Notes: generated from the letters alone by a model not told the origin. A stretch of 64,000 nucleotides of DNA from Amycolatopsis umgeniensis (GCF_014205155.1 NZ_JACHMX010000001.1:8866001-8930000); one strand, 5' to 3'. Counted from the first letter of the stretch, positions 17,196 through 27,149 are shown. Numbers and translations are program-made.

Positions 17196-18408
17196 GGAGC
17201 GCTCCCAAGGGGACGCACGCCGAGATCCCGGTGCCGCCACCCGGTTCCGACTCGATCCGCAGCGTCCCCGAGAGACTTTCCACCCGCTGCCGCATCGAGG
17301 TCAGGCCGAAGCCGCCCCCGGTGGTGTCGCCCCGCGGACTCAGCGGATCGAACCCCCTGCCGTCATCCCGTACGTCCACGGCCACCTCGCCTTCCAGATA
17401 TGACAGCGTCACGCCCGCCCGGGTCGCGTGGGCATGGCTGGCGACGTTCGCCAGGGCTTCCTGCGCCGTCCGCAGCAACGCGACCTCGGTCTCGGGGGAG
17501 AGCGGTACCGCGGTCCCGGTGGTGGTGACCCGCACCGCGATGCCGTGCAGCGTCGACCACCGGTCCGCGACGCCGCCCAGCGCCTCGCCCAGCCGTGACG
17601 TCCGCAGGGGCTCGGGCCGCAGCGCGTGCACGGAACGCCGGGCCTCGGTCAGGCTCTCCCTCGCCAGCGCCGTCGCCGCCGTGGTGCGCCGTCGCCAGGA
17701 TCCCGGATCGTGCTCGGCCGCCTGCAACTGCGTGATGATCCCGGTGAGACCCTGCGCCAGCGTGTCGTGGATTTCCCTGGCCATCCGCTCGCGCTCGTCG
17801 TGTACGGCGGTTTCGCGCGCACGGACGAGCAACTGGTCGTGCAGGGTGGCGTTCTCGGCCAGGCTCGCCTCCAGTCTCAGGTTGGCTTCGGCCAGCTCAC
17901 GCAACGCCTCCTCCCGTTGCCGGTTCCGTTCGTCGCCGCGCCAGGCGAACCAGGCGAAGGTGCACATCGGCCCGATGTTGGCGGCGAGTACGGCGAGGTA
18001 GATCAGCACGCCGGTGAACGTGGTCTTCTCCACGCCGAAGGACTGCGCTGTCCCGGCCACCACCGCCACCGCGGCGACGCCGGGCAGCAGCCAGGGCCAC
18101 GGCAGGAGCCGGAAGGCGTAGACGTACAGCGCGGGCGTGAAGCATCCGAACCAGGGCGCTTCGATCACGAGGACCAGCGTGATCGCTGTCAGCACACCGA
18201 GGAAGACGGCCGTCACCGGCAGGCTCGCGCGCCACGACCGAGGTGCCGCCAGCATGCCCGACATCCAGACAGCCGCGACTCCGCAGAGGACGAGCTCCTC
18301 CACCAGGGGGCCGTCGGCCACGAAGGTGAAAGCGGTCAGGATCGCCAGGAGGCCGAACGGCAGCACGGTCACCGCCGGACCCCGCAGTGCCTGCGGCTCG
18401 ACACTCAT
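17188..18408 (-). CDS. NarL-type sensor histidine kinase
   Basis: 406 residues. About five membrane helices cover residues 10-160 with little extracytoplasmic sequence, as in intramembrane-sensing kinases. Then comes a short coiled coil, a HisKA_3 domain with His in MAREIHDTLAQGL, and a small HATPase domain (DDGRGFDP, GFGLTSM). It is the partner of the overlapping regulator gene. Actinobacterial pairs of this type often answer cell-envelope stress or antibiotics; nothing here shows the signal. Confidence 0.92.
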   Translation of the reverse strand: MSVEPQALRGPAVTVLPFGLLAILTAFTFVADGPLVEELVLCGVAAVWMSGMLAAPRSWRASLPVTAVFLGVLTAITLVLVIEAPWFGCFTPALYVYAFRLLPWPWLLPGVAAVAVVAGTAQSFGVEKTTFTGVLIYLAVLAANIGPMCTFAWFAWRGDERNRQREEALRELAEANLRLEASLAENATLHDQLLVRARETAVHDERERMAREIHDTLAQGLTGIITQLQAAEHDPGSWRRRTTAATALARESLTEARRSVHALRPEPLRTSRLGEALGGVADRWSTLHGIAVRVTTTGTAVPLSPETEVALLRTAQEALANVASHAHATRAGVTLSYLEGEVAVDVRDDGRGFDPLSPRGDTTGGGFGLTSMRQRVESLSGTLRIESEPGGGTGISACVPLGALHG

Positions 18409-18463
18409 CCACCACCTCCTCGTCAGCGTGGAAACGACGATCGCAGATCACCGCCGGTCGCAC

Positions 18464-18505
18464 ATCAACCGACCTCTTGAGGCTCTTATCCACCGTTCGG
18501 TTGAT
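18464..18505. promoter_or_regulatory. inverted repeat upstream of NarL-type kinase
   Basis: Perfect 9-bp arms ATCAACCGA and TCGGTTGAT separated by 24 bp, in the gap between the divergent kinase gene and the MoxR gene. It may be a response-regulator site. The long spacer makes this tentative. Confidence 0.4.
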
Positions 18506-18527
18506 CCAGACCTGGAGTTGCTTCACG

Positions 18528-18557
18528 TCGACAGGGGCCATGATCGCGACGTAGCGT
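18528..18557 (+). promoter_or_regulatory. promoter of MoxR/VWA operon, leaderless type
   Basis: TCGACA at 18528-18533 and TAGCGT at 18552-18557 are spaced 18 bp. The GTG start at 18565 follows 7 nt later, so transcript and coding sequence probably begin together. Confidence 0.6.
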
Positions 18558-18564
18558 CGAACGG

Positions 18565-19962
18565 GTGAACGATGTTCCCGCAAACCTGCCCCGGACAGCC
18601 GGGGACCTTCGCGCGGCAGGCCACCTGCCGCGTTCGATCAAACAAGAACTGCACGACAACCTCCTCGTCAAGCTCCGCACCGGGGAAGACCCGTGGCCCG
18701 GGATCGTCGGTTTCTCGCGCACCGTCCTGCCCCAGCTGGAACGCGCCCTGCTGGCCGGGCACGACGTCGTCCTCCTCGGTGAACGCGGCCAGGGCAAGAC
18801 CAGGCTCCTGCGCACACTCGCCGGCCTCCTCGACGAGTGGACGCCCGTCATCGAGGGAGCCGAACTGGCCGAGCACCCGCTCGACCCGATCACCCCGGAG
18901 TCGCGCCGCCGCGCGGCCGAACTCGGCGACACCCTGCCGGTGGCCTGGCGTCACCGCGACCAGCGCTACACCGAAAAACTGGCCACCCCCGACACCTCGG
19001 TCGGCGACCTGATCGGCGACGTCGACCCGGTGAAGGTCGCCGAAGGCCGCAGCCTCGGCGATCCCGAGACCATCCACTTCGGACTCGTCCCGCGCGCCCA
19101 CCGCGGCATCGTGGCGATCAACGAGCTGCCCGACCTCGCCGAGCGCATCCAGGTCGCGCTGCTGAACGTGATGGAGGAACGCGACATCCAGGTGCGCGGG
19201 TACACCCTGCGCCTGCCGCTGGACGTGCTCCTGGTGTCGACGGCGAACCCGGAGGACTACACCAACCGCGGCCGCATCATCACCCCGCTCAAGGACCGGT
19301 TCGGCGCGGAGATCCGGACGCACTACCCGCTCGACGTCGACGCGGAGATCGCGGTCGTCCGGCAGGAGGCGCATCTGGTCGCCGAGGTCGGCGAGCCGCT
19401 GCTGGAGGTGCTCGCCCGGTTCGTGCGGAACCTGCGGGAATCACCGGTGATCGACCAGCGGTCCGGCGTCTCGGCCCGGTTCGCCGTCGCGGCGGCGGAA
19501 ACCGTGGGCGCGGCGGCCTTGCGCCGGTCCGCGCTCACCGGGGAAGAGCCCGCCGTGGCGCGTCCGGTCGACCTCGACGCGGTGCCCGCCGTGCTGCGCG
19601 GCAAGCTCGAGTTCGAGCCGGGCGAGGAGGGCCGCGAGACCGAGCATCTCGTGCACCTGCTGCGCCGGGCGGTCGCGGAGACGGCCCGCTCGCGGTTCGC
19701 GGGGCTGGACCTCGTGCCGCTGGCCGACGCGGTCGAGAACGGGCACCTGGTGGCCACCGGGGAACGCGTGCCTGGCAAGGACGTCCTCGCCGCCCTGCCC
19801 GAACTGCCGGTACTCCACGACGTCGCCGCGCGAGCGGGCGTCGGCCCGGACGAACCGGCGGGCCGGATCGCGGCCGCGGTCGAACTGGCGCTGGAGTCCC
19901 TGTTCCTGTCGAGGAAACTCGCCAAGGACTCCGACGACACGACGACCGTCTACGGCCGATGA
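18565..19962 (+). CDS. MoxR-type AAA+ ATPase (Mg-chelatase I-like)
   Basis: 465 residues. Walker A LLGERGQGKTRLL lies near residue 72, followed by a long insert, VAINELPDLAERIQVALLNVMEERDIQVRG (Walker B region with Asn-Glu rather than Asp-Glu) and the sensor LLVSTANPEDYTNRG. This is the MoxR/RavA/BchI class that works with a VWA-domain partner as a chaperone or metal-insertion machine. The partner gene overlaps by 4 bp (ATGA). The pair resembles the mycobacterial Rv0958/Rv0959 genes annotated as magnesium-chelatase-like; its real client is unknown. Confidence 0.87.
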   Translation: MNDVPANLPRTAGDLRAAGHLPRSIKQELHDNLLVKLRTGEDPWPGIVGFSRTVLPQLERALLAGHDVVLLGERGQGKTRLLRTLAGLLDEWTPVIEGAELAEHPLDPITPESRRRAAELGDTLPVAWRHRDQRYTEKLATPDTSVGDLIGDVDPVKVAEGRSLGDPETIHFGLVPRAHRGIVAINELPDLAERIQVALLNVMEERDIQVRGYTLRLPLDVLLVSTANPEDYTNRGRIITPLKDRFGAEIRTHYPLDVDAEIAVVRQEAHLVAEVGEPLLEVLARFVRNLRESPVIDQRSGVSARFAVAAAETVGAAALRRSALTGEEPAVARPVDLDAVPAVLRGKLEFEPGEEGRETEHLVHLLRRAVAETARSRFAGLDLVPLADAVENGHLVATGERVPGKDVLAALPELPVLHDVAARAGVGPDEPAGRIAAAVELALESLFLSRKLAKDSDDTTTVYGR

Positions 19963-21917
19963 GCACCGTCCCGGAGGGGTATTCGTACGGGCCGTGGCAC
20001 GACGGCCCGGATCCGCTGGCGCCGCCCGCCGACCTGCGGGACGCGCTCGACGAGATCGGCCGGGACGTCATGGCGGGCGCCTCGCCCCGGTCCGCGCTGG
20101 AAGAACTGTTGCGGCGCGGCACCCCGCGCACCGCCGGGCTGGACGAGCTGACCAGGCGGCTTTGGCAGCGCCGGTCGGAGATCCAGCGGCGGCACCGGCT
20201 GGACGGCACGCTCGAGGAGGTCCAGCGGCTGCTGGACGAGGCGCTGGAGGCCGAGCGGCGCGAGCTGTTCCCCGACCCGGACGACGACGCCCGCTTCCGC
20301 GAGGCGCAGCTGGACGCGCTCCCGTCGGGAACGGCGGCGGCCGTCCGCGAGCTCGGCCAGTACGACTGGCGTTCGCGGCAGGGCCGGGAGAACTTCGAGA
20401 AGATCCGCGACCTGCTGGGCCGTGAGCTGCTGGATTCCCGCTTCGAGGGGATGAAGGAAGCACTCCGGAACGCAGGACCGGAGGACGTGGAGCGGGCGAA
20501 CAAGATGCTCGCCGACCTCAACGATCTCCTCGCCGCGCACGCGCAGGGCCGTGAGGATGTCCCGGAGCGGTTCGCCGAGTTCATGCGCGAGCACGGTGAG
20601 TTCTTCCCGGAGAACCCGAAGAGCGTCGAGGAGCTGATCGACGTCCTCGCCGCGCGTGCCGCGGCCGCGCAGCGGATGCTCAACTCGATGACCCCGGAGC
20701 AGCGTGCCGAACTGGCCGAACTGTCGCAGCAGGCGTTCGGCGATCCCCGGCTCGCGCAGCAATTGTCCACTTTGGACGCCCAGCTGCGCGGATTGCGGCC
20801 CGGTGAGGACTGGACGTCGTCGGAACGGTTCCGGGGCAACGATCCGCTCGGGCTCGGCGAAGGCGCCAGGGCGATGTCCGATCTCGCCGAACTGGACGCG
20901 CTCGCCGAACAGCTCGGCCAGTCGTACCCGGGTGCGAGGCTCGAGGACATCGACGTCGACGCGCTGGAACGGCAGCTCGGACCGGACGCCGGAGTCGACG
21001 CGCGGCGCTTGTCCGAACTGGAACGCGAGCTCCGGCGGCAAGGTCTGTTCGAACGGGCACCCGACGGCACCCTCCGCTTGTCTCCCAAGGCTTTGCGACG
21101 GCTGGGGGAGACGGCGCTCGCCGACGTCGTGAACGCGTTGCGCGGCAAGGCGGGCCAGCGGGACACCGAGTCCGCCGGTGCCGCGGGTGAGCCGACCGGC
21201 GCGACCAGGCCGTGGCGGTTCGGGGACATGCAGCCGTGGGACGTCTCCAGAACGGTCCGCAACTCCGTCCTGCGTTCGGTCTCGGTAGGGGAGCGGTCCG
21301 TCCGGATGGACGTCTCCGACGTCGAGGTGATCGAGACCGAACATCGGTCGCGCGCGGCGGTGGCGTTGCTCGTGGACACCTCGTGGTCGATGGTGCAGGA
21401 GGGCCGCTGGCTCCCGATGAAGCGGACGGCGCTCGCGCTGCACCAGCTGATCAGCACCCGGTTCCGCAACGACGCGCTCCAGCTGATCACGTTCGGCCGC
21501 TACGCCACCTCGGTCGAGCTGGCCGAGCTGGTCGGCCTGGAAGGTGCTTGGGAGCAGGGCACCAACGCGCACCACGCCCTGCTGCTGGCCGGACGGCATC
21601 TGCGACGGCACCCCGACGCGCAGCCGGTGGTCCTGATGATCACCGACGGCGAGCCGACGGCGCATCTGGAACCCGACGGCTCGGCGGAATTCGACTACCC
21701 GCCCCAGCCGAGGACACTTCTCAAGACACTGTCCGAAGTGGACCGGATGGCGAAACTGGGCGCCTCGGTCACGGTGTTCCGGCTCGGGGATGACCCGCGC
21801 TTGACGGAGTTCGTCGACCTCATCGCGCGACGTTCTGGCGGCCGGGTCGTCGCTCCCGACCTCGACGGACTCGGCGCCGCCGTCGTCGGTGACTACCTGC
21901 GGACCAGGAAGCGCTAG
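19959..21917 (+). CDS. VWA-domain protein, partner of MoxR ATPase
   Basis: 652 residues. A long helical, charged N-terminal part (about 1-430) is followed by a von Willebrand A domain: VALLVDTSWSM carries the DxSxS metal-binding MIDAS motif, with a later ITDGEPTAH Asp. This is the BchD/CoxE-like layout. The ATG overlaps the stop of the ATPase gene, so the two are made in a coupled fashion and probably form one complex in the cytoplasm. The stop is 1 bp from the opposing P450 stop. Confidence 0.88.
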   Translation: MSTVPEGYSYGPWHDGPDPLAPPADLRDALDEIGRDVMAGASPRSALEELLRRGTPRTAGLDELTRRLWQRRSEIQRRHRLDGTLEEVQRLLDEALEAERRELFPDPDDDARFREAQLDALPSGTAAAVRELGQYDWRSRQGRENFEKIRDLLGRELLDSRFEGMKEALRNAGPEDVERANKMLADLNDLLAAHAQGREDVPERFAEFMREHGEFFPENPKSVEELIDVLAARAAAAQRMLNSMTPEQRAELAELSQQAFGDPRLAQQLSTLDAQLRGLRPGEDWTSSERFRGNDPLGLGEGARAMSDLAELDALAEQLGQSYPGARLEDIDVDALERQLGPDAGVDARRLSELERELRRQGLFERAPDGTLRLSPKALRRLGETALADVVNALRGKAGQRDTESAGAAGEPTGATRPWRFGDMQPWDVSRTVRNSVLRSVSVGERSVRMDVSDVEVIETEHRSRAAVALLVDTSWSMVQEGRWLPMKRTALALHQLISTRFRNDALQLITFGRYATSVELAELVGLEGAWEQGTNAHHALLLAGRHLRRHPDAQPVVLMITDGEPTAHLEPDGSAEFDYPPQPRTLLKTLSEVDRMAKLGASVTVFRLGDDPRLTEFVDLIARRSGGRVVAPDLDGLGAAVVGDYLRTRKR

Positions 21918-21918
21918 C

Positions 21919-23232
21919 TCAGCGGCCGGTCACCTTGATCCTGGCGCCCCGCGCCGGTTCCAGGGTGATCGGCCGCGACCGGATCCGTTCCGGACGCGCG
22001 TGTTCCGGGGTGACGGTGAACCGGCCGAACAGCTCCCGCAGCACGATCGTGGCCTCCATCAGGGAGAACCCGGCGCCGAGGCATCGGCGGGCGCCGCCGC
22101 CGAACGGCAGCCAGCTGCCTGCCGGCGGGGAGCCTTCCAGGAACCGCCGCGGACGGAACCGGCGAGAGTCGGGGTGATGGCCGCCGTCGGCGTGGACGAC
22201 GATGATCGACGGCATGACGTCGAATCCGGCCGGGATCCGGTAGCCGCCGATCTCGACGTCCTCGGTCAGCCGCCGCACGACCTCGCCGATCACCGGCCGC
22301 AGCCGCATCGCTTCCTTGATCACCGCTTCGAGTGCCTTCTCGTCGCCGTCGTCCGCCGCGCGCGTGGTGAACGCGGCCTGCTCGGGATCGCGGGAAAGCT
22401 CGTGCAACGCCCAGGCGAGCGCTGTCGCGGTGGTCTCGTGCCCGGCGAGCAGCAGGGTGATCAGCTGATCGCGGAGTTCGACATCGGTCAGCTCGTCCCC
22501 GTCGGCGGGCACCGTGAGGAGCCGGGACAGGACGTCGGTGCGCTGGCCGAGGTCGGTGGCCCGGCGCCGCTCGGAGATCTCGGCGTAAAGCAGTTCGTCG
22601 ACCCTGGCCTGACGTTCCGCGTAGGTGCGCCAGGGCCGGCGGTGCTGCAAGCGCGGGTTCTGCCAGCCGATCACCTGGACCAGGCTGAGCTCCACCAGAT
22701 GCCCGATCAGCCGCCTGAGTTCGTCGAGCCGCGGCCCTTCGGCGACACCGAATACCACCCGCAGGATGATCTCCAGCGTCAGCGCGCGCATGCGGTCGTG
22801 CGAGCCGAAGGCACGGTTCTGCGGCCAGCGGTCCAGTTCGGCCCGGGTCAGCTCGGTGATCATGTCGCGATAGCCGCGCAGCGCCGCGCCGTTGAACGCG
22901 GGCATCAGCAGTTTCCGCGCGCGCAGATGACGGTCCTCGTCGGTGACCAGGATGGAGTGGTCGCCCATCAACGGTTTCAGGGTGATGTTGCCTTCGCCCG
23001 CGTGGAACGTCGTGACCGGGCCGGAGAACACGGTTCTGATGTCCTCGAGATCGGCGAGCATGACGACGTCGCGGTGCGGCGCGAACCTCATCCGGACGAC
23101 GGATCCGTAGCGGCGCTGGAGCAGCGGGAGCACGCGATGCCGGAGATTGCCGACGACGAGCGTCTGGACGAGGCCGGGCAGCGGGGGCCCGGGTGGCAGT
23201 GCGGCCGACTCGGTGGTTCCAGCAGTCCCCAT
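21919..23232 (-). CDS. cytochrome P450 monooxygenase
   Basis: 437 residues with all P450 marks: I-helix AGHETT at 263-268, K-helix ExxR at 307-310 (EAMR), a PERF-like RPRRF, and the haem loop FGGGARRCLG at 377-386 with ligand Cys384. The N-terminal PPGPPLPG hinge and the general look recall the mycobacterial CYP135/138 group, but the subfamily is a guess. It is soluble and needs ferredoxin and reductase, neither of which lies nearby. The divergent MerR gene starts 51 bp away and may control it. Confidence 0.92.
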   Translation of the reverse strand: MGTAGTTESAALPPGPPLPGLVQTLVVGNLRHRVLPLLQRRYGSVVRMRFAPHRDVVMLADLEDIRTVFSGPVTTFHAGEGNITLKPLMGDHSILVTDEDRHLRARKLLMPAFNGAALRGYRDMITELTRAELDRWPQNRAFGSHDRMRALTLEIILRVVFGVAEGPRLDELRRLIGHLVELSLVQVIGWQNPRLQHRRPWRTYAERQARVDELLYAEISERRRATDLGQRTDVLSRLLTVPADGDELTDVELRDQLITLLLAGHETTATALAWALHELSRDPEQAAFTTRAADDGDEKALEAVIKEAMRLRPVIGEVVRRLTEDVEIGGYRIPAGFDVMPSIIVVHADGGHHPDSRRFRPRRFLEGSPPAGSWLPFGGGARRCLGAGFSLMEATIVLRELFGRFTVTPEHARPERIRSRPITLEPARGARIKVTGR

Positions 23233-23282
23233 ACTTCCGTTTCTACGCGCGGTCCGGGATGGAGTCCACCTACGCTGAGCCG

Positions 23283-24047
23283 ATGGGGTATCCGGTGGGG
23301 AAGGTCGCGGCGCTTTCGGGGATCACCGTGCGCACGCTGCACCACTACGACGAGATCGGCCTGTTGTCACCGAGCGGGCGGACCGCCGCCGGCTACCGCA
23401 GCTACAGCGACGAAGACCTCGACCGCCTCCAGCGGGTCCTGTTCTACCGCGAGCTCGGATTCGGGCTGGAGACTATCGCGAAGGTCGTCGACGATCCGGA
23501 AGTGGACGCGCAGGAGCACCTGCGGCGTCAGCGCGCGCTGCTCGTGGAGCGGATCGGCGAACTGACGCGGATGGTCGAATCCGTCGACCGGGTGATCGCG
23601 GCGAAGCGGGTCGGCGATGCTTTGACGCCTGAAGAGCGGTTCGAGGTCTTCGGCGAGTTCCGCGAACCGGAAGGCTACGCGGAGGAAGCCGTCCGCCGGT
23701 GGGGCGAGACCCCGCAATGGCGGTCGGCGGCCGTCCCGCTGTCCAAGGAGGAGTGGATCGAGGCGGAGAAGGTCCGGCAGGACTGGGTCCGGCGGCTGCT
23801 CGAAGTCTTCGGCTCCGGCACGCCGGCGGACAGCGTCGCGGCGATGGACCTCGCCGAGGAGCATCGCGGGATGCTGGCCGCGTTCATGGGCGACTGCGGT
23901 CACGAGATGCACCGCGAGATCGCCACGATGTACGCGACCGAACCGGTCCAGCTCGGCTTCCTGGTGCGTGAGCCGGACCAGCGGCCGGGCCTTGGCGAGT
24001 ACATCCGCGACGCCGTCCACGCCAACGCCCGCCGGGCCGGGAAATAG
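23283..24047 (+). CDS. MerR-family regulator, TipAL-like
   Basis: 254 residues. An N-terminal MerR helix-turn-helix (YPVGKVAALSGITVRTLHHY) and dimer coiled coil are followed by a TipAS-type ligand domain (GMLAAFMGDCGHEMHREIATMY). TipAL proteins sense thiopeptides and related ligands and activate multidrug genes. The ATG at 23283 has TACGCT 6 nt upstream, fitting a leaderless transcript; an in-frame ATG at 23259 is the alternative. The divergent P450 is a candidate target. Confidence 0.88.
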   Translation: MGYPVGKVAALSGITVRTLHHYDEIGLLSPSGRTAAGYRSYSDEDLDRLQRVLFYRELGFGLETIAKVVDDPEVDAQEHLRRQRALLVERIGELTRMVESVDRVIAAKRVGDALTPEERFEVFGEFREPEGYAEEAVRRWGETPQWRSAAVPLSKEEWIEAEKVRQDWVRRLLEVFGSGTPADSVAAMDLAEEHRGMLAAFMGDCGHEMHREIATMYATEPVQLGFLVREPDQRPGLGEYIRDAVHANARRAGK

Positions 24048-24122
24048 CGAGTTCGGTTACTCCGGCCGTGTTCCTCTCCCACCGGACGGGAACGGCGTGG
24101 CGGCTCCGCTTACAGTCGGAGT

Positions 24123-25361
24123 ATGCAGACTTGGTCATCGGTCGACGTGCCCCGTATCCCCGGCACCCCCCGTCCGCTGCGGCTCCACGACACCGCGACG
24201 GGGCAGATCCGCCCCACGGCGCCCGGGTCCACCGCCCGGATGTACGTCTGCGGCATCACGCCGTACGACGCCACACATCTGGGGCACGCCGCCACGTATC
24301 TGACATTCGACCTGGTGAACCGCCTGTGGCGCGACGCCGGGCACGATGTCCACTACGTGCAGAACGTGACGGACATCGACGAGCCCCTGCTGGAGCGGGC
24401 GGAGCGGGACAAGGACGACTGGATCGTCCTCGGTATGCGCGAGACGGCGTTGTTCCGCGAGGACATGACAGCGCTGCGGGTGCTGCCGCCGAGGCAGTTC
24501 GTCGGGGCCGTGGAGAGCATCCCGGAGATCGTCGAGGTCATCGCCAAGCTGCTGGCGAACGGCAGCGCGTACCGCGCGGACGACGCGGAGTACCCGGACA
24601 TCTACTTCGACCACAACGCGACCGGGCATTTCGGTTCCGAGTCGAACTACGACGCCGAGACCATGGCCAAGTTCTTCGCCGAACGCGGCGGCGACCCGGA
24701 CAGGCCGGGCAAACAGCACCCGCTCGACGCGCTGCTGTGGCGGATGGCGCGGCCGGGCGAGCCGTCGTGGGAGTCCGAACTGGGCGCGGGACGGCCCGGC
24801 TGGCACATCGAGTGCAGCGCGATCGCGGTCAACCGCCTCGGCCTCGGCTTCGACGTCCAGGGCGGCGGCTCGGACCTGATCTTCCCGCATCACGAGTACA
24901 GCGCCGCGCACGCGGAGGCCGTCGCGGGGGACCGGCCGTTCGCGCGCCACTACGTGCACGCCGGGATGATCGGCCTCGACGGCGAGAAGATGTCGAAGTC
25001 GCGCGGGAACCTCGTCTTCGTCTCGCGTCTGCGGGCCGACAAGGTCGACCCGGGCGTGATCCGGCTCGCGCTGTTCGCCGGCCACTACCGCGAGGACCGG
25101 CCGTGGACAGCGCAGTTGCGCACGGACGCCGAAGACCGCCTCGCGCGCTGGCGTCACGCCGTCTCGCTCGGCACCGGGCCCGCCGCGGAGGACACCGTCG
25201 CACGTCTGCGTGACCATCTCACCGACGACCTCGACACGCCCAAGGCGCTCGCCGCCGTGGACGCCTGGGCGCAGGAGGCTTCGCACCGTTCGGGCACCGA
25301 CCCGGCGGCGCCCGGCCTGATCCGGAACGCCGTCGACGCGCTGCTCGGCATCGAGCTCTGA
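24123..25361 (+). CDS. mshC: cysteine ligase of mycothiol synthesis
   Basis: 412 residues. MshC joins L-cysteine to glucosaminyl-inositol using ATP, the third dedicated mycothiol step. It is a class I aminoacyl-tRNA-synthetase fold derived from CysS: HIGH-type HLGH in [14 protein letters not shown] exactly as GEKMSKSRG, and the zinc/Cys-binding CGITPYD, HIECSA and FPHHE elements. The length is shorter than cysteinyl-tRNA synthetase and matches MshC. TACAGT at 24111-24116 lies 6 nt before the ATG. In M. tuberculosis the homologue begins the same block that leads to hisG, mpa and pafA. Confidence 0.94.
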   Translation: MQTWSSVDVPRIPGTPRPLRLHDTATGQIRPTAPGSTARMYVCGITPYDATHLGHAATYLTFDLVNRLWRDAGHDVHYVQNVTDIDEPLLERAERDKDDWIVLGMRETALFREDMTALRVLPPRQFVGAVESIPEIVEVIAKLLANGSAYRADDAEYPDIYFDHNATGHFGSESNYDAETMAKFFAERGGDPDRPGKQHPLDALLWRMARPGEPSWESELGAGRPGWHIECSAIAVNRLGLGFDVQGGGSDLIFPHHEYSAAHAEAVAGDRPFARHYVHAGMIGLDGEKMSKSRGNLVFVSRLRADKVDPGVIRLALFAGHYREDRPWTAQLRTDAEDRLARWRHAVSLGTGPAAEDTVARLRDHLTDDLDTPKALAAVDAWAQEASHRSGTDPAAPGLIRNAVDALLGIEL

Positions 25362-25362
25362 A

Positions 25363-25403
25363 CACACTGGTCGGGCGGAGAATCCCTCCGCCCGACCAGT
25401 GTG
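25363..25403. terminator. hairpin between mshC and ABC-F gene
   Basis: Perfect 18-bp stem (CACACTGGTCGGGCGGAG and its complement) with a 5-nt AATCC loop, 1 bp after the mshC stop and 10 bp before the opposing stop. It should terminate both genes. Confidence 0.85.
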
Positions 25404-25418
25404 TATAACGCCCTATAC
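25403..25418. repeat. 16-mer GTATAACGCCCTATAC, copy 1
   Basis: Identical to 46789-46804, where it forms a promoter. Here it overlaps the hairpin end and the ABC-F stop codon (25413-25415). TATAC ends make it strikingly AT-rich for this genome. It may be a regulator site or a cryptic promoter antisense to the ABC-F gene. Confidence 0.55.
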
Positions 25419-27020
25419 GGCGACGCGACCGGCTTCGAGCCTGAGGTGGTCACCCGCCCAGTCCCGCCGCAGCCACCGATCATGAGAGGCGATGACGACG
25501 GCGCCGGGCGCGGAATCGAGAGCGACGAACAACTCCTCGGCCAAGGTGAGCGAGATGTGGTTCGTCGGCTCGTCCAGCAGGAGCACCTCGGGCGGTTCGG
25601 CGATCAGCAACGCCAGCGCGAGCCGCCGCCGCTGCCCGACCGACAGCGCGCCCACCCTGGTCCCGAGATCACGCGGAGCCAGCAGGCCGAGGCCACGCAG
25701 CGGCGGAGCGCCCTCGCCGAGGGCTTCGGCGTAGGTCCGCTGGGCGGTCTTCTCCGGCTCGGCGAACACGACATCCTGGGCCAGCAGGCCGATCCGCACC
25801 CCGCGTCCGGAAAGGACGGTCCCGGAGTCCGGCGTCAGCGAGCCGGCGAGGACGGACAGCAGCGTCGATTTCCCGGCACCGTTCCCGCCGGTGATCAGCA
25901 GCCTCGACGTCGTCGTGATGTCGAGGGTCGCCAAGCGCAGCCGCCCGGGGATCTCGAGGTCCCGTACCGAGATCGCCGTCTTGTCCTCGCCGGGTCCACC
26001 GGTCAGTTCGCCCTGGAACCGCAGGGGCGCGGGTGGTTTCCGCACCTGGTCGCGTTCCAGTTCGTCCAACCGCAGTTGCGCGTTGCGGACCCGGCGTGAG
26101 ATCTGCTTCTGGACCCTCCCGGTCTTGAAGTCGTAGAGCATCTTGGCGTTGTCGCGCTGCGGCCGGTTGTGCGCGACGTTGCGCGCGGTGACGGCCACCG
26201 ATTCGCGCAGTTCCTTGAGTTCGTCCTGCTCTTCGGCGAAGCGCTGTTCCCAGCGCGCCCGTTCGGCCCGTTTCTGGTCGAGGTAGTCGGAATACGTGCC
26301 GCCGTACCTGGTCGGGCCGCCGAGCGCCGGGTCGAGGTCGACGATGTCGGTGCACACCGCGTCGAGGAACACGCGATCGTGGGACGACAGCACGAGGACA
26401 CCGGTCAGCGAAGCGAGATGGTGCTCCAGGAACTCCATCGCGGCGTCGTCGAGATGGTTCGTCGGCTCGTCCAGGATGAGCGTGCCCGGCCGCCGGATCA
26501 GCAACGCGGCGAGGCCGAGCCTCGACCGCTGCCCACCCGACAGGGTGCCCAGTTCGCGCGCCGGGTCGATCCCCGCGAGCCCGAGGCCCGCGCACACCAC
26601 CTCGGCCCGCCGGTCGGCGTCCCAGAGATCGTGCGCCTGGGCCCATTCGAGGACGGTGCCGTACTCGTCGAGCACCGCCTTGTCGTCCGGGCGTTCGGTG
26701 AGCGCTTCGGTCAGTTCGCCGAGCCTCGCCGACGCTTGCCGTATCTCGGCGAGCGCGTCGTCGATGACGTCGGAGAACCGTGCGGTCAGCGGGAAAGGCA
26801 GTTCCTGCAGGAGGAACCCGAGGTCGTCGCCGCGCTGCACCTCGCCCGCGTCGGGTTCTTCGACCCCGGCCAGCAACCGCAGCAGCGTGGACTTGCCGAC
26901 GCCGTTCTCGCCGACCAGGCCGAGCCGTTGCCCGGCCGAAGCGGTCAGGTTCACGCCGTCGAGCACGACGCGGGCGCCGTAGGAGTGGACGAGGTCTTTG
27001 GCGATCAGGGAAAGAGACAT
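25413..27020 (-). CDS. ABC-F family ATPase, possible ribosome protection
   Basis: 535 residues, two ABC domains and no membrane segment. Walker A motifs are GENGVGKST and GGNGAGKST, with signatures LSGGQRSR and LSVGQRRR (second one altered at the Gly). Between them lies a charged linker. Both Walker B motifs end LDEPTNH. ABC-F proteins act on the ribosome; the antibiotic-resistance branch (TlrC, CarA, Msr, Vga) displaces bound drugs. The MarR gene upstream and the 130-nt leader point to induced resistance. The start at 27020 is preferred; 27047 is possible. Confidence 0.85.
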   Translation of the reverse strand: MSLSLIAKDLVHSYGARVVLDGVNLTASAGQRLGLVGENGVGKSTLLRLLAGVEEPDAGEVQRGDDLGFLLQELPFPLTARFSDVIDDALAEIRQASARLGELTEALTERPDDKAVLDEYGTVLEWAQAHDLWDADRRAEVVCAGLGLAGIDPARELGTLSGGQRSRLGLAALLIRRPGTLILDEPTNHLDDAAMEFLEHHLASLTGVLVLSSHDRVFLDAVCTDIVDLDPALGGPTRYGGTYSDYLDQKRAERARWEQRFAEEQDELKELRESVAVTARNVAHNRPQRDNAKMLYDFKTGRVQKQISRRVRNAQLRLDELERDQVRKPPAPLRFQGELTGGPGEDKTAISVRDLEIPGRLRLATLDITTTSRLLITGGNGAGKSTLLSVLAGSLTPDSGTVLSGRGVRIGLLAQDVVFAEPEKTAQRTYAEALGEGAPPLRGLGLLAPRDLGTRVGALSVGQRRRLALALLIAEPPEVLLLDEPTNHISLTLAEELFVALDSAPGAVVIASHDRWLRRDWAGDHLRLEAGRVAV

Positions 27021-27149
27021 ACGACGGCACCGCGTTTCTTCGGACATGTGGGAGCCCCGCCGGGCCTCGTCGCTTGCGGGAGCAGTGCTCGACCGAAGCC
27101 GCCTCGGAACGGGGAAGGCGCGATGTCAGTTGTCCATGATGCGAGCAGT

